DNA from: Algoriphagus sp.
GTDB lineage: Bacteria > Bacteroidota > Bacteroidia > Cytophagales > Cyclobacteriaceae
DNA: 64,000 nucleotides
NCBI RefSeq assembly: GCF_030694375.1
Contig: NZ_JAUXYL010000026.1
Location: 124,001 to 188,000, forward strand
Direction: 5' to 3'
Below the pieces are notes generated by a model that worked only from the letters and a program-made list of their open reading frames with translations, did not search any database and was not told the DNA's origin. The position numbers were made by a program, and so were the translations under genes. Below, in pieces: positions 8,647-19,500 of this stretch; position 1 is the first letter of the stretch; each line of letters starts with the position of its first letter.

Positions 8647-9723
8647 TCAATTAGTGTTTAGCTTAAATTGAATATGGTCTCTTAATTGAAGTATCAAAGT
8701 AAATTGAATCCCCAATAGTAAAGACCCGAGTAATAAGTGAATTGGCTGAAGAAAAGCCGGAATTCCGAAATAAGCCATTCCCATACCGGAACCAATTTCT
8801 AACAGCAAAACCAGCATCAGCACTTGTGACCAGAGGTTTACTTTTGAATTTCTTACAGTATATCGAAATGCCCAAAAGAAATACAAGATGTGAATTCCAA
8901 GTAGGACAAGTGAAAAGGAGCGATGAATCAGGAATTTAAGTCCAACTCTATCGACCCACTCCCCTCTTAGCATATCTCCAAGTGATGAAGAAATTTGATC
9001 AATTTGTTCTCTGACCTGTGTTCCAAGTACTACCTGAAATAGCATCAATACCGTACCGATAATCAAAACCCATTGAACCTTGGAAGGCACATCCATGAAA
9101 ACACCACCTTTGCTTTGTAATCGTTCAGATCGGTGTCTGATGTAAAGAAGCACAGCTACCAAAGCCAAGGCAAGCAGCATGTGAAAGGTAATCATCCAAG
9201 TCAACAAATTGGTTGAGACGACAATCGAACCTATCCAACCTGTAAACAGCACTAGAACCAGCGAAACCACAGCATAAATCGGTATCCACCTGTCAATTCT
9301 CCAAAGCTGGAAAGACTTCCAAACCGTCAGAAGAATCATTAGTCCTATGACAACACCCAATAATCGATTAAGATACTCGATCCACGTTTTGGTGGCATTG
9401 AACTCTTCTTCAATTAGAATGGATTTATCATTTGCGATTTTATTAGCTGCATTTTTAAATCCGAGTTTTTCAAGTGTCGCTACAAACCGTTCGTTTTTAG
9501 CAATTCGTTGATCAAGATAAATTTCTTGATAATTTTTTGGGAGCTGATCCACGCTTGTAGGCGGAATCACACTCCCAAAACATTTTGGCCAATCGGGACA
9601 ACCCATTCCAGAGCCTGTACTTCGAACTATCCCTCCAACCAGTATCAGAAAATAAACAGCGATAACCGTGAACGTAGAAACGCTCCTAAAGCTGTCTATT
9701 GCTTTTTTAGTGCTTGGATTCAT
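8647..9723 (-). CDS. ctaA: Heme A synthase (COX15/CtaA family)
   Basis: 358 residues and eight transmembrane helices, as in COX15-type heme A synthases. It oxidises the C8 methyl of heme O to the formyl group of heme A. Visible features are the N-terminal GGIVRSTGSGMGCPDWPKCFG motif (with CPDWPKC cysteines), several helix histidines (TFHMLLALA, HRSFSLVLLGIH, PIHLLLGSLL) and the internal symmetry of two four-helix bundles. The gene overlaps the end of ctaD by 17 bases, indicating translational coupling. Confidence 0.95.
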   Translation of the reverse strand: MNPSTKKAIDSFRSVSTFTVIAVYFLILVGGIVRSTGSGMGCPDWPKCFGSVIPPTSVDQLPKNYQEIYLDQRIAKNERFVATLEKLGFKNAANKIANDKSILIEEEFNATKTWIEYLNRLLGVVIGLMILLTVWKSFQLWRIDRWIPIYAVVSLVLVLFTGWIGSIVVSTNLLTWMITFHMLLALALVAVLLYIRHRSERLQSKGGVFMDVPSKVQWVLIIGTVLMLFQVVLGTQVREQIDQISSSLGDMLRGEWVDRVGLKFLIHRSFSLVLLGIHILYFFWAFRYTVRNSKVNLWSQVLMLVLLLEIGSGMGMAYFGIPAFLQPIHLLLGSLLLGIQFTLILQLRDHIQFKLNTN

Positions 9724-11587
9724 TAGCTACCAGAACCTCCGATTCATCTTTCATGATCTCCATTTCGAGTGCGACCAATTCCTGCTCATGAGGAAGATTG
9801 GACTCCGGAGTTGCAGAAAGAGGAACAGTTTGCGGGATAAAATCCTCAGCAGCACCAGGCTTTGAGTAATCATAAGGCCAACGATATACTGTTGGAATTT
9901 CTCCTGGCCAGTTACCATGTCCTGGATAAAGCGGAGTTGTCCACTCCAATGTGTTAGATCTCCAAGGATTCAAAGTAGCTTTTCTACCTCTATACATGCT
10001 GTAGAAGAAATTGAATATGAAGATAAATTGTGCTGCAAACGTGATAATTGCTGCAACCGATACAAACATATTGAGATCAGTGTACATGTCTGCGAAGTTG
10101 AAGTTCGTCCAAGAATAATATCTTCTAGGGAAACCAGCTATACCGATGTAGTGCATTGGGAAAAAGACAAGATACACCCCAGTGAATGTCAGCCAGAAGT
10201 GAATGTATCCCAACTTTGCATCCATCATTCTTCCAAACATCTTAGGGAACCAATGATATACACCAGCCATCAAACCGAAGAACGATGCAGATCCCATTAC
10301 TAAGTGAAAGTGAGCTACCACAAAGTATGTATCATGCAATTGAATATCAATCGCTGAGTTGCCAAGGAAAATACCTGTCAATCCACCGGAGATAAAGAAC
10401 GATACCAAGCCGATGGAAAATAACATTGCCGGTGTAAAGATCAGATTACCTCTCCAGAGTGTGGTCAGGTAATTAAATACTTTTACAGCTGAAGGTACCG
10501 CAATGATCAAAGTCAAGAACATGAAGATCGAACCCAAGAAAGGATTCATACCAGACACAAACATGTGGTGAGCCCACACAATGAATGAAAGAATCGTAAT
10601 TCCCAACATGGAAATAATCATCGCTTTGTATCCAAAGATTGGCTTTCTGGAATTGGTGGCAATTACCTCAGAGGTAATACCCAAAGCTGGAAGCAATACA
10701 ATATATACTTCAGGGTGACCTAGAAACCAGAATAAGTGCTGGTAAAGGACTGGGCTACCGCCAGTATTTGGTAAAGCTTCTCCACCGATGTAGATATCAG
10801 ACAAATAGAAGGAAGTCCCAAAGCTTCTGTCAAACACTAACAACAAAGCTGCAGCGAACAAAACAGGGAAAGAAAGAAGACCAATGACAGCCGTTAGGAA
10901 GAAGGCCCAAATTGTGAGCGGAAGTCTTGAGAAAGACATTCCTTTCGTTCTCAGGTTAATTACTGTAGTAATGTAGTTGATTCCTCCAAGAAGTGAGGAT
11001 GCAATGAAAAATGTCATTGCAATCAACCACAAAGTCATACCCAATCCTGAGCCGGGAATAGCTTGTTCTAAAGCGGAAAGCGGCGGATAAACCACCCATC
11101 CTCCACCGGCAGGACCAGTTTTGATAAACAGGGAGATGAACATGATCACACCGGAAAGGAAGAAGAACCAGTAGGAAAGCATATTCATGAAGCCGGAAGC
11201 CATGTCACGGGCACCGATTTGAAGCGGAATCAGATAATTCGAAAAGGTACCACTCAAACCTGCAGTCAATACAAAGAATACCATGATGGTACCATGCATG
11301 GTAACCAAAGCAAGGTAAAAATTGGGATCCAATGCACCTGATTCATCAATCCAACCACCCAAAAGAGGGCGAAGAAATTCCATACTCATTTCAGGGAAAC
11401 CTAACTGTAACCTGAAAAGAATCGAAAGAAATCCACCGATGATCGCCCAAAACATACCGGTAATCAGGAACTGCTTACCGATCATTTTATGATCTTGGGT
11501 GAAAATATATTTTGTTATAAAATTATCATGATGCTCGTGGTGTTCGTGAGCTGCCTCGTCATGATGTGCAACAGTTGCTGTAGCCAT
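9707..11587 (-). CDS. ctaD: Cytochrome c oxidase subunit I, A1 type
   Basis: 626 residues, somewhat longer than typical because of a polar C-terminal tail. It carries heme a, heme a3 and CuB in the inner membrane. Ligands are visible in MHGTIM, in WFLGHPEVY (CuB His with the cross-linked Tyr), in AHHMF (two CuB His) and in VAHFHLV (heme a3 and heme a His). The Glu in GHPEVY and the K-channel lysine in VPSAVKVFNY place it in the A1 group of proton-pumping oxidases. A His-rich N-terminus (HHDEAAHEHHEHHD) precedes helix 1 and could bind metal. It is flanked by ctaC upstream and ctaA downstream. Confidence 0.97.
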   Translation of the reverse strand: MATATVAHHDEAAHEHHEHHDNFITKYIFTQDHKMIGKQFLITGMFWAIIGGFLSILFRLQLGFPEMSMEFLRPLLGGWIDESGALDPNFYLALVTMHGTIMVFFVLTAGLSGTFSNYLIPLQIGARDMASGFMNMLSYWFFFLSGVIMFISLFIKTGPAGGGWVVYPPLSALEQAIPGSGLGMTLWLIAMTFFIASSLLGGINYITTVINLRTKGMSFSRLPLTIWAFFLTAVIGLLSFPVLFAAALLLVFDRSFGTSFYLSDIYIGGEALPNTGGSPVLYQHLFWFLGHPEVYIVLLPALGITSEVIATNSRKPIFGYKAMIISMLGITILSFIVWAHHMFVSGMNPFLGSIFMFLTLIIAVPSAVKVFNYLTTLWRGNLIFTPAMLFSIGLVSFFISGGLTGIFLGNSAIDIQLHDTYFVVAHFHLVMGSASFFGLMAGVYHWFPKMFGRMMDAKLGYIHFWLTFTGVYLVFFPMHYIGIAGFPRRYYSWTNFNFADMYTDLNMFVSVAAIITFAAQFIFIFNFFYSMYRGRKATLNPWRSNTLEWTTPLYPGHGNWPGEIPTVYRWPYDYSKPGAAEDFIPQTVPLSATPESNLPHEQELVALEMEIMKDESEVLVANESKH

Positions 11588-11598
11588 AACCTATAATT

Positions 11599-12636
11599 TT
11601 ATTTTTTGCTTTTACTAATTTGAATCTCCGCAAGTTCTTTCGTTTCAGCATTTAGATTCTCCGCCAAGGCAGGATTCTGCTGAATGAAAGTTTTCTGTTC
11701 TACCAACCACTTTTGGTAAGCCTCTGGCTCTACCACTTCTATCACCTTTCTCATGGAGAAATGTCCACGACCACATACTTCCGTACAGGCAATTTCATAT
11801 TCAAATTCAGGATCATTTAATTCAGCCCTCATTTCTTCAGTTGTCTTTGTAGGAACAAACCAAAAACGAGTTGGCATGCCCGGTACAGCATCCATTTTCA
11901 ATCTCATGTGAGGAGCAAAAACGGAATGAAGTACATCACGTGCTCTAATTTTGAAAAGCACAGGCTCACCTTTAGGAATTACAACTTTAGAAGAAGGAAA
12001 ATCATCAATTGAATTTTTGTCTGTGAAATCAACTCCGTGCGAGTTTGAAGCAGTGATCAATCGATAATCATAATCTCCCAATACATTATCCTGACCTGGA
12101 TATCTTATCTCCCAAGCAAACTGGTAACCCATAATTTCTACTACATGAGCTTTTTCAGGCGCAGGAGCAGTGATATCTGACCAAGCCATCCAACCTGAAA
12201 TGACCAAACCAGCTAAAACCACACCGGGTACAATAGTCCAAATGATTTCAAGCTTATTGTTATCAGGGTAGAAAGTTGCTTTTCGATCTTCCTTGTACTG
12301 GTATTTGTATGGGAAGACAAAGAGCAAAACGTGTGTGATCAGGAATACAATTCCGGTAACTGCCATGGTTATCCAAAACAATTGATCGGTAACAACTCCA
12401 TGCTCTGAAGCTACTGGAAGTTGATAATTTTTAAACTCCTTAATAGAGTACCAAAACATCAAAATGGTGGTACCCACAAGAAATAATACAAATAAAATCG
12501 CATTGACTTTATTACTTCCTGATGCAATCTTCTTATCAGAACCCTTTACAACAGAAACCAAGGTCTGAATTCTGTAAACCATCCAGATTATGGACAATAA
12601 CAATAAAACCCCTACTCCAATCAGAAATCCGTACAT
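11599..12636 (-). CDS. ctaC: Cytochrome c oxidase subunit II with CuA centre and extra N-terminal helices
   Basis: 345 residues. The CuA domain is intact: an upstream His in DVLHSVFAPH and the CTEVCGRGHFSM motif supply the two Cys, the His and the Met ligands. No cytochrome c domain is fused at the C-terminus, so electrons must come from a separate donor, presumably the heme c groups of the act complex or a soluble cytochrome. The usual two helices are at about 86-108 and 130-152 (the second with LEIIWTIVPG). Two further hydrophobic segments at 3-23 and 44-64 precede them, so the protein appears to have four helices instead of two. It lies between actF and ctaD. Confidence 0.95.
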   Translation of the reverse strand: MYGFLIGVGVLLLLSIIWMVYRIQTLVSVVKGSDKKIASGSNKVNAILFVLFLVGTTILMFWYSIKEFKNYQLPVASEHGVVTDQLFWITMAVTGIVFLITHVLLFVFPYKYQYKEDRKATFYPDNNKLEIIWTIVPGVVLAGLVISGWMAWSDITAPAPEKAHVVEIMGYQFAWEIRYPGQDNVLGDYDYRLITASNSHGVDFTDKNSIDDFPSSKVVIPKGEPVLFKIRARDVLHSVFAPHMRLKMDAVPGMPTRFWFVPTKTTEEMRAELNDPEFEYEIACTEVCGRGHFSMRKVIEVVEPEAYQKWLVEQKTFIQQNPALAENLNAETKELAEIQISKSKK

Positions 12637-12660
12637 ATTTTAGTTTTTTCGGATAATTAA

Positions 12661-13956
12661 TTAAATGTGATGATGATAGCTTTCTTCAAGCATTGGATGA
12701 TTTTTAGCAATCAGGTTTTTCTTAGCCAGGCCTCCTAACACTACCAACGCCACCCCTGAACCATAGACAAGGAACATTCCAACCTCCATTAGCCCGATAC
12801 CTCCATTATGTCCCAAAGTACCCGGCTGAACCATCAGGAAGAAATCTATCCAGTGACCAACCAAAAGGATACTACAAACCAACTTAAGAAACACTCCATG
12901 TCTTTTCGCATCTCTAGTCATAAGAACAAGGAAGGGAAGGAAGAAGTTTAGACCGATGTTTACGAAAATGAACGGTCCATACACGTCACTCGTCAATCTC
13001 TCAATAAAGTAAACTGATTCTTCAGGTATGTTGGCATAATAGATCAACAAAAACTGAGAAAACCAGAGGTAAGTCCAGAAGATTGAGAAACCGAATATAA
13101 ACTTACCCATGTCATGGATATGATTTTGATTGACCATTTCCAAATAACCTTTTCCTTTAAGAAATATGGTCAACAGCGTAATTGCACAAAGTCCTGCAAC
13201 GAACCATGAAGCAAATACATACCATCCAAATAAAGTCGAGAACCAGTGCGTGTCAATGGACATTACCCAATCCCATGCAGAGATAGAGGATGAAACTGCA
13301 AAGAAAATTAAGAAGAAAGCTGACCAGCTTCTCATCTTAAACCAATAGGAATTACCTCCCAATTGATCTTCTTGATCACTTATCTGTTGAAACTTTTTAA
13401 AGAAAAATACCCATAGTCCAAAGAAAAGAACCATTCTCACAATAAAGAAGATTGGGAATGTTCCTTTTGCCATCGGCCAGAAAAAGAATGCTCCCTTTCC
13501 ATCGATGATGCTGTCATACTGCGGGTCATTCTTATCGAAAAGATAGGAATGAGTCCAGTGAAACAGGTCATGATTTGCAAGGAAGAAAGTAGCCACCATT
13601 AATATACCTGCAAAAGGGAGCCAATATCCAAAGGATAGCATTACTCTCAAAAGCGGTGTGGACCAACCTGCCTGGGCAGCATATTGAATGGCAAAGAAGA
13701 ATACTCCTACTATTGCAATACCGGTAAAATACACATTGTTAATCCAAAGGTTGGCATACAAACGTTCGTACCAGTGAAACGCATGTCCTCCGGCTTCGCC
13801 TGCCTCATCATGACCTCCACCGGTCATAGCTAGGACAATACCAAGGCCCAAGATGACTGCACCAATGACCAAAACGGTCATGATGGACTTCTTCGTAGCT
13901 GCAGTGAAATCAAATCGCTGCTCCAAATTATAATGTTGTTCGCCGTGATGAGCCAT
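12661..13956 (-). CDS. actF: Alternative complex III subunit ActF (NrfD-like quinol oxidoreductase)
   Basis: 431 residues with about ten transmembrane helices and a short His-containing N-terminus (MAHHGEQH). ActF and ActC are the two NrfD/PsrC-like membrane subunits of alternative complex III, which oxidises menaquinol and passes electrons to the heme subunits. Recognition rests on the gene order actA-B-C-D-E-F, on the length and on the membrane profile. It starts two bases after actE and precedes ctaC by 24 bases, consistent with the physical coupling of this complex to the oxidase described in Flavobacterium and Rhodothermus. Confidence 0.9.
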   Translation of the reverse strand: MAHHGEQHYNLEQRFDFTAATKKSIMTVLVIGAVILGLGIVLAMTGGGHDEAGEAGGHAFHWYERLYANLWINNVYFTGIAIVGVFFFAIQYAAQAGWSTPLLRVMLSFGYWLPFAGILMVATFFLANHDLFHWTHSYLFDKNDPQYDSIIDGKGAFFFWPMAKGTFPIFFIVRMVLFFGLWVFFFKKFQQISDQEDQLGGNSYWFKMRSWSAFFLIFFAVSSSISAWDWVMSIDTHWFSTLFGWYVFASWFVAGLCAITLLTIFLKGKGYLEMVNQNHIHDMGKFIFGFSIFWTYLWFSQFLLIYYANIPEESVYFIERLTSDVYGPFIFVNIGLNFFLPFLVLMTRDAKRHGVFLKLVCSILLVGHWIDFFLMVQPGTLGHNGGIGLMEVGMFLVYGSGVALVVLGGLAKKNLIAKNHPMLEESYHHHI

Positions 13957-13958
13957 GA

Positions 13959-14651
13959 TTAGTTAGCTGGGGTTACTTGTGCCACCGTGGTAGAATCTAC
14001 TTCCGCTGCAGGAGCGGCTGCTGTAGCTTGACCTTGGATAACTTGTTTAACATAGTGAACGATTTTCCATCTGCTTTCTTCAGGAATCTGAGAACCGTGA
14101 GCGCCCATTCTTCCTTTTCCTTTTGTGATCACATGGAAAATATGGCCTTCTGGGAGATTGACGTAAGCACCGCCTTTTAGATTGGCAACTCCACCAATTA
14201 CTTCTCCTGCTTTTCCGTCACCCTCTCCACCTTTGCCATGACAAGCATTGCAATACTGGAGGTAAAGCGCTTCTCCATCTTTCAAGATTGGATCAGAAGA
14301 TTTAACCGGATTTTTAATCAAAGCTGCTTGCTCCAATTCAAAAGCCTTCAATCGATAAGGAAGATACCCTTGTTTGTTTCTTGGAACCGTGTTAGCCACT
14401 GGTTCACGCATGTTCATTCCGTGCGGGTTATTTTCATTGGAATTATAATATTCCCCCTTACCGTCTTCACGAGTAGATAGCCAGCCACCTTGAGACTCAT
14501 CTTTAATCTGAGACAAAGGTTCGTAAGCAATGGAATGATACATCTGAGGTGCATATTCAAGCCCCGGGTTTTCACCACCGGCTTTACATCCGCCCAATAG
14601 TGAAATAACCAGTGCAGAACCTCCGAAAATTAATGCATTTGCAATTTTCAT
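13959..14651 (-). CDS. actE: Alternative complex III monoheme cytochrome c ActE (lipoprotein)
   Basis: 230 residues from the ATG at 14651. A longer reading with a TTG at 14672 would overlap actD, but the signal peptide fits the ATG. The sequence starts MKIANALIFGG and carries the lipobox LLGGC (Cys22), so it is a lipid-anchored periplasmic protein. One c-type heme motif, CNACHGKGGEGDG, lies at about 133-137. A methionine in GRMGAHGSQIP is a plausible sixth heme ligand. In characterised complexes ActE carries the monoheme that passes electrons onward to the oxidase. The tail is alanine and proline rich. Confidence 0.9.
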   Translation of the reverse strand: MKIANALIFGGSALVISLLGGCKAGGENPGLEYAPQMYHSIAYEPLSQIKDESQGGWLSTREDGKGEYYNSNENNPHGMNMREPVANTVPRNKQGYLPYRLKAFELEQAALIKNPVKSSDPILKDGEALYLQYCNACHGKGGEGDGKAGEVIGGVANLKGGAYVNLPEGHIFHVITKGKGRMGAHGSQIPEESRWKIVHYVKQVIQGQATAAAPAAEVDSTTVAQVTPAN

Positions 14652-14664
14652 ATATCCGGATTTT

Positions 14665-15195
14665 CTATTCAAAACTTTTATTATTAATCTCAGTAGCGCC
14701 GGATGATTTCAAGATTTCTTTAATCCTTTCCAAATCCATTGCACTGTTATTGGCAATATCGATAGCCATAATGTGCTTATCATCAGTAGATCTAATATCA
14801 AATATTCTAGGCTGAGCCCAGGGCTTCAAATTAGAACTGATCATAAAGACTCCCACCATACCGAAAGCAGCCAAAAGAACTGTCATCTCAAATCCGACGG
14901 GAATAAAATCAGGGAATGCAGCGTAATCTTTACCTCCAATAATCATCGGCCAATCGAAGCTCATCATGTAGAATTGCATCGTCATCGCCAATGTGGTCCC
15001 TAACATTCCAAAAAGGAAGGCGGCTATTGGAAGGCGGCTTCTTTTGTAGCCAAGTACATCCTCAAGCCCATGAATTGGGTATGGAGTATATACTTCATGG
15101 ATTTTAACTCCATTACTTCTGACTTTTTCTACTGCATGGAGCAATACGTCCTCATCCTCGTACACTCCCAAAATAAAATGTGTGTCTCTTTCCAT
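14665..15195 (-). CDS. actD: Alternative complex III subunit ActD (DUF3341)
   Basis: 176 residues. It has a soluble N-terminal ferredoxin-like domain of about 85 residues beginning FILGVYEDEDVLLHAVEKVR, followed by two transmembrane helices and a short C-terminal tail. This is the DUF3341 layout of ActD, a membrane subunit without cofactors. It lies two bases after actC and 13 bases before the chosen actE start. Confidence 0.92.
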   Translation of the reverse strand: MERDTHFILGVYEDEDVLLHAVEKVRSNGVKIHEVYTPYPIHGLEDVLGYKRSRLPIAAFLFGMLGTTLAMTMQFYMMSFDWPMIIGGKDYAAFPDFIPVGFEMTVLLAAFGMVGVFMISSNLKPWAQPRIFDIRSTDDKHIMAIDIANNSAMDLERIKEILKSSGATEINNKSFE

Positions 15196-15197
15196 GA

Positions 15198-16562
15198 TTA
15201 TTTTTCCACTTTTTCAGATGAAGATTTCAATACAGCCTTTACTTCCGCCATGTTGATTACCGGGAAGAACTTCGCAAAAAGGAAGAACAAGGTAAAAAAC
15301 AAGCCAAATGTAAAGAGGTAAACTCCCACATCAGCCCATGTTGGGTAAAACATCGCCCATGAAGAAGGAAGGTAATCTCGATGAAGGGAGGTTACAATAA
15401 TCACGAATCGCTCAAACCACATTCCGATATTAACTACGATCGACAGAATGAACGTGGCTACAATGGATGTTCTGATTTTTTTGATCCAGAAAAGCTGAGG
15501 GGAAATCACATTACAAGTCATCATTGACCAATAAGCCCACCAGTAAGGTCCGGTAGCACGGTTGATGAACGCATATTGTTCGGCCTCTACGCCGGAATAC
15601 CAAGCGATGAAGAATTCAGTGATATATGCGATACCTACAATGGATCCGGTGATGATGATCACGATATTCATCAATTCAATGTGTCCAATTGTGATGTAAT
15701 CTTCCAACTTGAAAACCTTTCTCGTGACAATCATCAACGTCAATACCATTGCAAAACCTGAGAAAATAGCTCCGGCAACAAAGTATGGAGGGAAGATCGT
15801 GGTGTGCCAGCCTGGAATCACCGAAGTGGCAAAGTCAAAGGATACAATCGTGTGTACAGAAAGTACAAGTGGTGTGGCCAATCCTGCTAGAATTAATGAA
15901 ACAGATTCATAACGCATCCAAGTCTTCGCAGCGCCATCCCAACCAAATGAAAGTGCCCCATAAATGGTTTTTCTAAGTCCGGTAGCTCTATCTCGAATGG
16001 TAGCAAAATCAGGAATCAAACCGATATACCAGAAAACAAGAGATACCGAGAAGTAAGTAGAAATCGCAAACACGTCCCACAGGAGTGGTGAATTAAAGTT
16101 TACCCAAAGTGAACCGAAAGTGTTTGGAAGCGGGAGTGCCCAATAGGCGCCTAACCAAGGACGGCCCATGTGTATCACTGGGAACATCGCGGCACAGATT
16201 ACGGCGAAAATCGTCATCGCTTCCGCCGCGCGGTTGATGGATGTTCTCCATTTTTGTCTGAAAAGCAACAATACCGCTGAAATCAAAGTACCGGCGTGAC
16301 CAATACCGACCCACCACACGAAATTGGTGATATCCCAAGCCCAGCCTACAGTTTTATTAAGACCCCACATTCCAATCCCTTCCCAGAGCGTGGCAATGAG
16401 GGCAATTGATCCAAGTGCCAAAACTCCGGCTGCTGTAAGGAAAGCCAAAAACCAAAGCATGGAAGGCTTTCCCTCTACCTGGCGTGACACATCATGTGTC
16501 ACATCATGGTAGGTTTTACCTCCGGTAACTAACGGTTGGCGTACGGATGAAGTAACCTGCAT
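15198..16562 (-). CDS. actC: Alternative complex III subunit ActC (NrfD/PsrC family)
   Basis: 454 residues with about ten transmembrane helices. ActC holds the quinol-binding site near the periplasmic face and contacts the iron-sulfur subunit ActB. Family hallmarks visible are the long amphipathic N-terminus ([19 protein letters not shown]), helix motifs such as [17 protein letters not shown] and HMGRPWL, and the conserved [19 protein letters not shown] region. It is spaced 17 bases from actB and two from actD. Confidence 0.94.
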   Translation of the reverse strand: MQVTSSVRQPLVTGGKTYHDVTHDVSRQVEGKPSMLWFLAFLTAAGVLALGSIALIATLWEGIGMWGLNKTVGWAWDITNFVWWVGIGHAGTLISAVLLLFRQKWRTSINRAAEAMTIFAVICAAMFPVIHMGRPWLGAYWALPLPNTFGSLWVNFNSPLLWDVFAISTYFSVSLVFWYIGLIPDFATIRDRATGLRKTIYGALSFGWDGAAKTWMRYESVSLILAGLATPLVLSVHTIVSFDFATSVIPGWHTTIFPPYFVAGAIFSGFAMVLTLMIVTRKVFKLEDYITIGHIELMNIVIIITGSIVGIAYITEFFIAWYSGVEAEQYAFINRATGPYWWAYWSMMTCNVISPQLFWIKKIRTSIVATFILSIVVNIGMWFERFVIIVTSLHRDYLPSSWAMFYPTWADVGVYLFTFGLFFTLFFLFAKFFPVINMAEVKAVLKSSSEKVEK

Positions 16563-16579
16563 AGTTTATAAAATTATGA

Positions 16580-19500
16580 TTACGCTTCGTTTTTCTCTTT
16601 ATTTCTGATCTTGGTAAAATACCAAACGTTAGGGCTAACGTTGATCTCTTCCAACACATGGTAAGCTCGCTCTTCACCCACTTCCTTCAAGGCTGAAGTA
16701 TTCTCTTCAATCTTTAAAAGCTTGGAAACTTTGCTGCTTGGATCATTCATATCTCCGAACACCAATGCATCAGTAGGGCATGCTACAGCACAGGCCATGT
16801 TGATTTCTCCATCCTGAATGGTTCGCTTCTCGCGCTTTGCAGTAAGTTTACCGGCCTGAATTCGCTGCACGCACATGGAGCATTTTTCCATTACACCACG
16901 TACTCGGACAGTGACATCAGGATTCAATACCATTTTACCCAAATCATCGTTCTGAGCAATGTTCACTCCTGCGAAGTCTTTGTTGTCATGATATTTGAAC
17001 CAGTTGAATCGACGCACTTTATACGGACAGTTGTTGGCACAATATCTTGTACCGATACATCTGTTGTAAGTCATTTGATTCAGACCTTCAGAAGAGTGAG
17101 TAGTAGCCGCTACAGGACAGACCGTCTCGCAAGGTGCGTTGTTACACTGCTGGCACATCATCGGCTGGAAAGTCACCTCAGGATTTTCAGCGGCGATTTC
17201 CATCCCTTTCAAATCTTCAGCAGAAGCATCAGATGAATAATAACGGTCAATTCGGATCCAAGCCATTTCTCTTCTGTTGAGAACTTCCTGCTTTCCTACT
17301 ACCGCTACGTTGTTTTCAACCTGGCAAGCCACAGTACATGCACCGCAACCAATACAGGAGTTCATGTCGATGGCAAGCCCCCAATGGTGCTGGCTATATT
17401 GATGGCCCTTCCAAAGGGATAATTTAGATGGCTTTACAAATTCTCCATCCTTATAAATCTTCGGTCTATATCGACCGGCCGAAGCATCTGCCTGATAAGC
17501 AGACAGAACTGATTCCTGAATGACGTTTTCACGTCCCATGAAAGTTTGGTGAGTCTGTGTACGGGCAATTTTATAAGAATCTCCGGTTACAGCTACCTCA
17601 ACGCCAGTGGTAATGTCAAAATTTACAAAGCCTTTAGAAGCATCCAGCAAATCGTAAGCATTAACCCCGACTCCATCAGCAACCCGGCCCGCTTTGGTTC
17701 TTCCGTAGCCTATTGCCAAACCAAAAGTACCATTTGCCTGACCCGGCTGAACCAAAATCGGAACGATTAGGGATTTTCCGTTGACAGTGATGGAAGCTTT
17801 TTGAGTATTTTCTTCATACATGGTTACACCTTTGTCCGTTGCCCATTTCTGAGATACAGTCAAGTAATTATCCCATGTTGCCTTTGTGATTGGATCAGGC
17901 ATTTCCTGAAGCCAAGGATTATTGGCAAAAGCACCGCTTCCTAAACCTACTTTAGAATAGATAACTAATTCGGCACCGGAATTATCTGCTTTGTATGTCT
18001 GTGCAACAGCTGAGGCTGCCGCAGAGGCATCTCCAATTGCGGATACACTTTTTGGAGTAGTTTCTACAGATACAACTCCGTTGAACAGAGCCTGATCCCA
18101 AAATTCCTGGAAAGACGCACCCTTACCCGCAAGAGGAAACAAAGTAGCGTTCCAGTTTGCCTGAAGGTAATCGTAGTAATTGGTCGTAGAACCTGCCCAA
18201 ATCAAGAAGGATTCCTGAGCTTGTCTGGTATTAAAAAGTGGGGAAATGGTTGGTTGGGACACTGAGAATTGACCTTGCTTTGGCTGAAAATCATTCCAAG
18301 ATTCCAAGAAGTGATGATCAGGAGCAACAATTTGAACAAGTGATGAAGTCTCATCAAGCGTTCCATTTGTGGAGATACTCACTTTTGCTTTGGCAATACC
18401 TTCAGCGATTTCCGCTCCACGGGCATGGTCATACACCGGATTACAGTTGTAGAAAATTACTCCACCAACTTGTCCGCCTTTTAATTCGCCAACGAATTGA
18501 TTCATCCGCTCGTCATTTCCTCTTCTGAAGAAAACAGGATTTGCGAAATCTACCGTTGCACCGTTATTTCCAAGCAATTCATTGATTGCGTTGATTACTA
18601 TTTGAACATTTGGATCGTTTGATCCAGAAACGACAAGTGAAGCTCCATTTGAAGCTAAAAGATCAGCAGCAGCTTTGTCAAGATTTGCAATTTCTACTTT
18701 GGGAGCAGAAACGGTAGCCGCACCTGACTTGCTTGCGATAGCGTTATATAATGCCAATACAGCCAACCCGCTTTGTGAAGCTTTGATTGGAGTTCTGTAA
18801 TCAGCATTGGCACCTGTCATGGACAAATTGGACTCAAACTGATAATGCCTGGACATTTCAGGCTTCTCTTTGCTGATTTTTCTTGTTTTTGCGTAAGCTC
18901 CGGCAAATTCAATCGGCGAAATCCAAGTTCCCAAGAAATCCGCGCCAAAGGAGACAATTGTCTTTGCTTTGTCGAAATGGTAAGAAGGGATAACAGCAGC
19001 GCCATAGAATGTTTCTGCAGCTTTTGAAATGCCAAAGTTTGAAATCGGATCATACATGATCAATTCGGCTCCACCAAAGGCTGCACCGAATTCCTGAAGC
19101 GCTTTTTCCGTGGATGGAGAAAGGATGGTGTTTGCTACAATCTTGACAGTTCCGGCAGAAGCTAACTTGCTTTTGACCTCTGTATCAAGTGCAGCCCACT
19201 CAGCCACAGCTCCACCGATCATAGGATTGGCGAGTCTTTGCTTATCGTATAGCGAAAGCACAGAAGCTTCGACGATGGCATTGACTTTTCCTTTATTAAT
19301 TGGAGAAAGCTCATTTCCGTCAATTTTGATCGGACGGCCTTCTCTTGTTTTCACCACTACAGCAGCATAGTCACCGCCTGAAGCGAATGTTGATGCGTAA
19401 TAATTAGGAATGGAAGGGTTGATATCAATCGGCTTATTTACATAAGGGATTGCCTTTCTGATTGGAGCCTCGCATGCAGCCAAAGAAGCTGCAGCTAAAC

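Noticed and set aside
14652..14672. TTG start at 14672 for actE
   Set aside because: The ATG at 14651 begins a well-formed lipoprotein signal, and the TTG start would overlap actD by eight bases.
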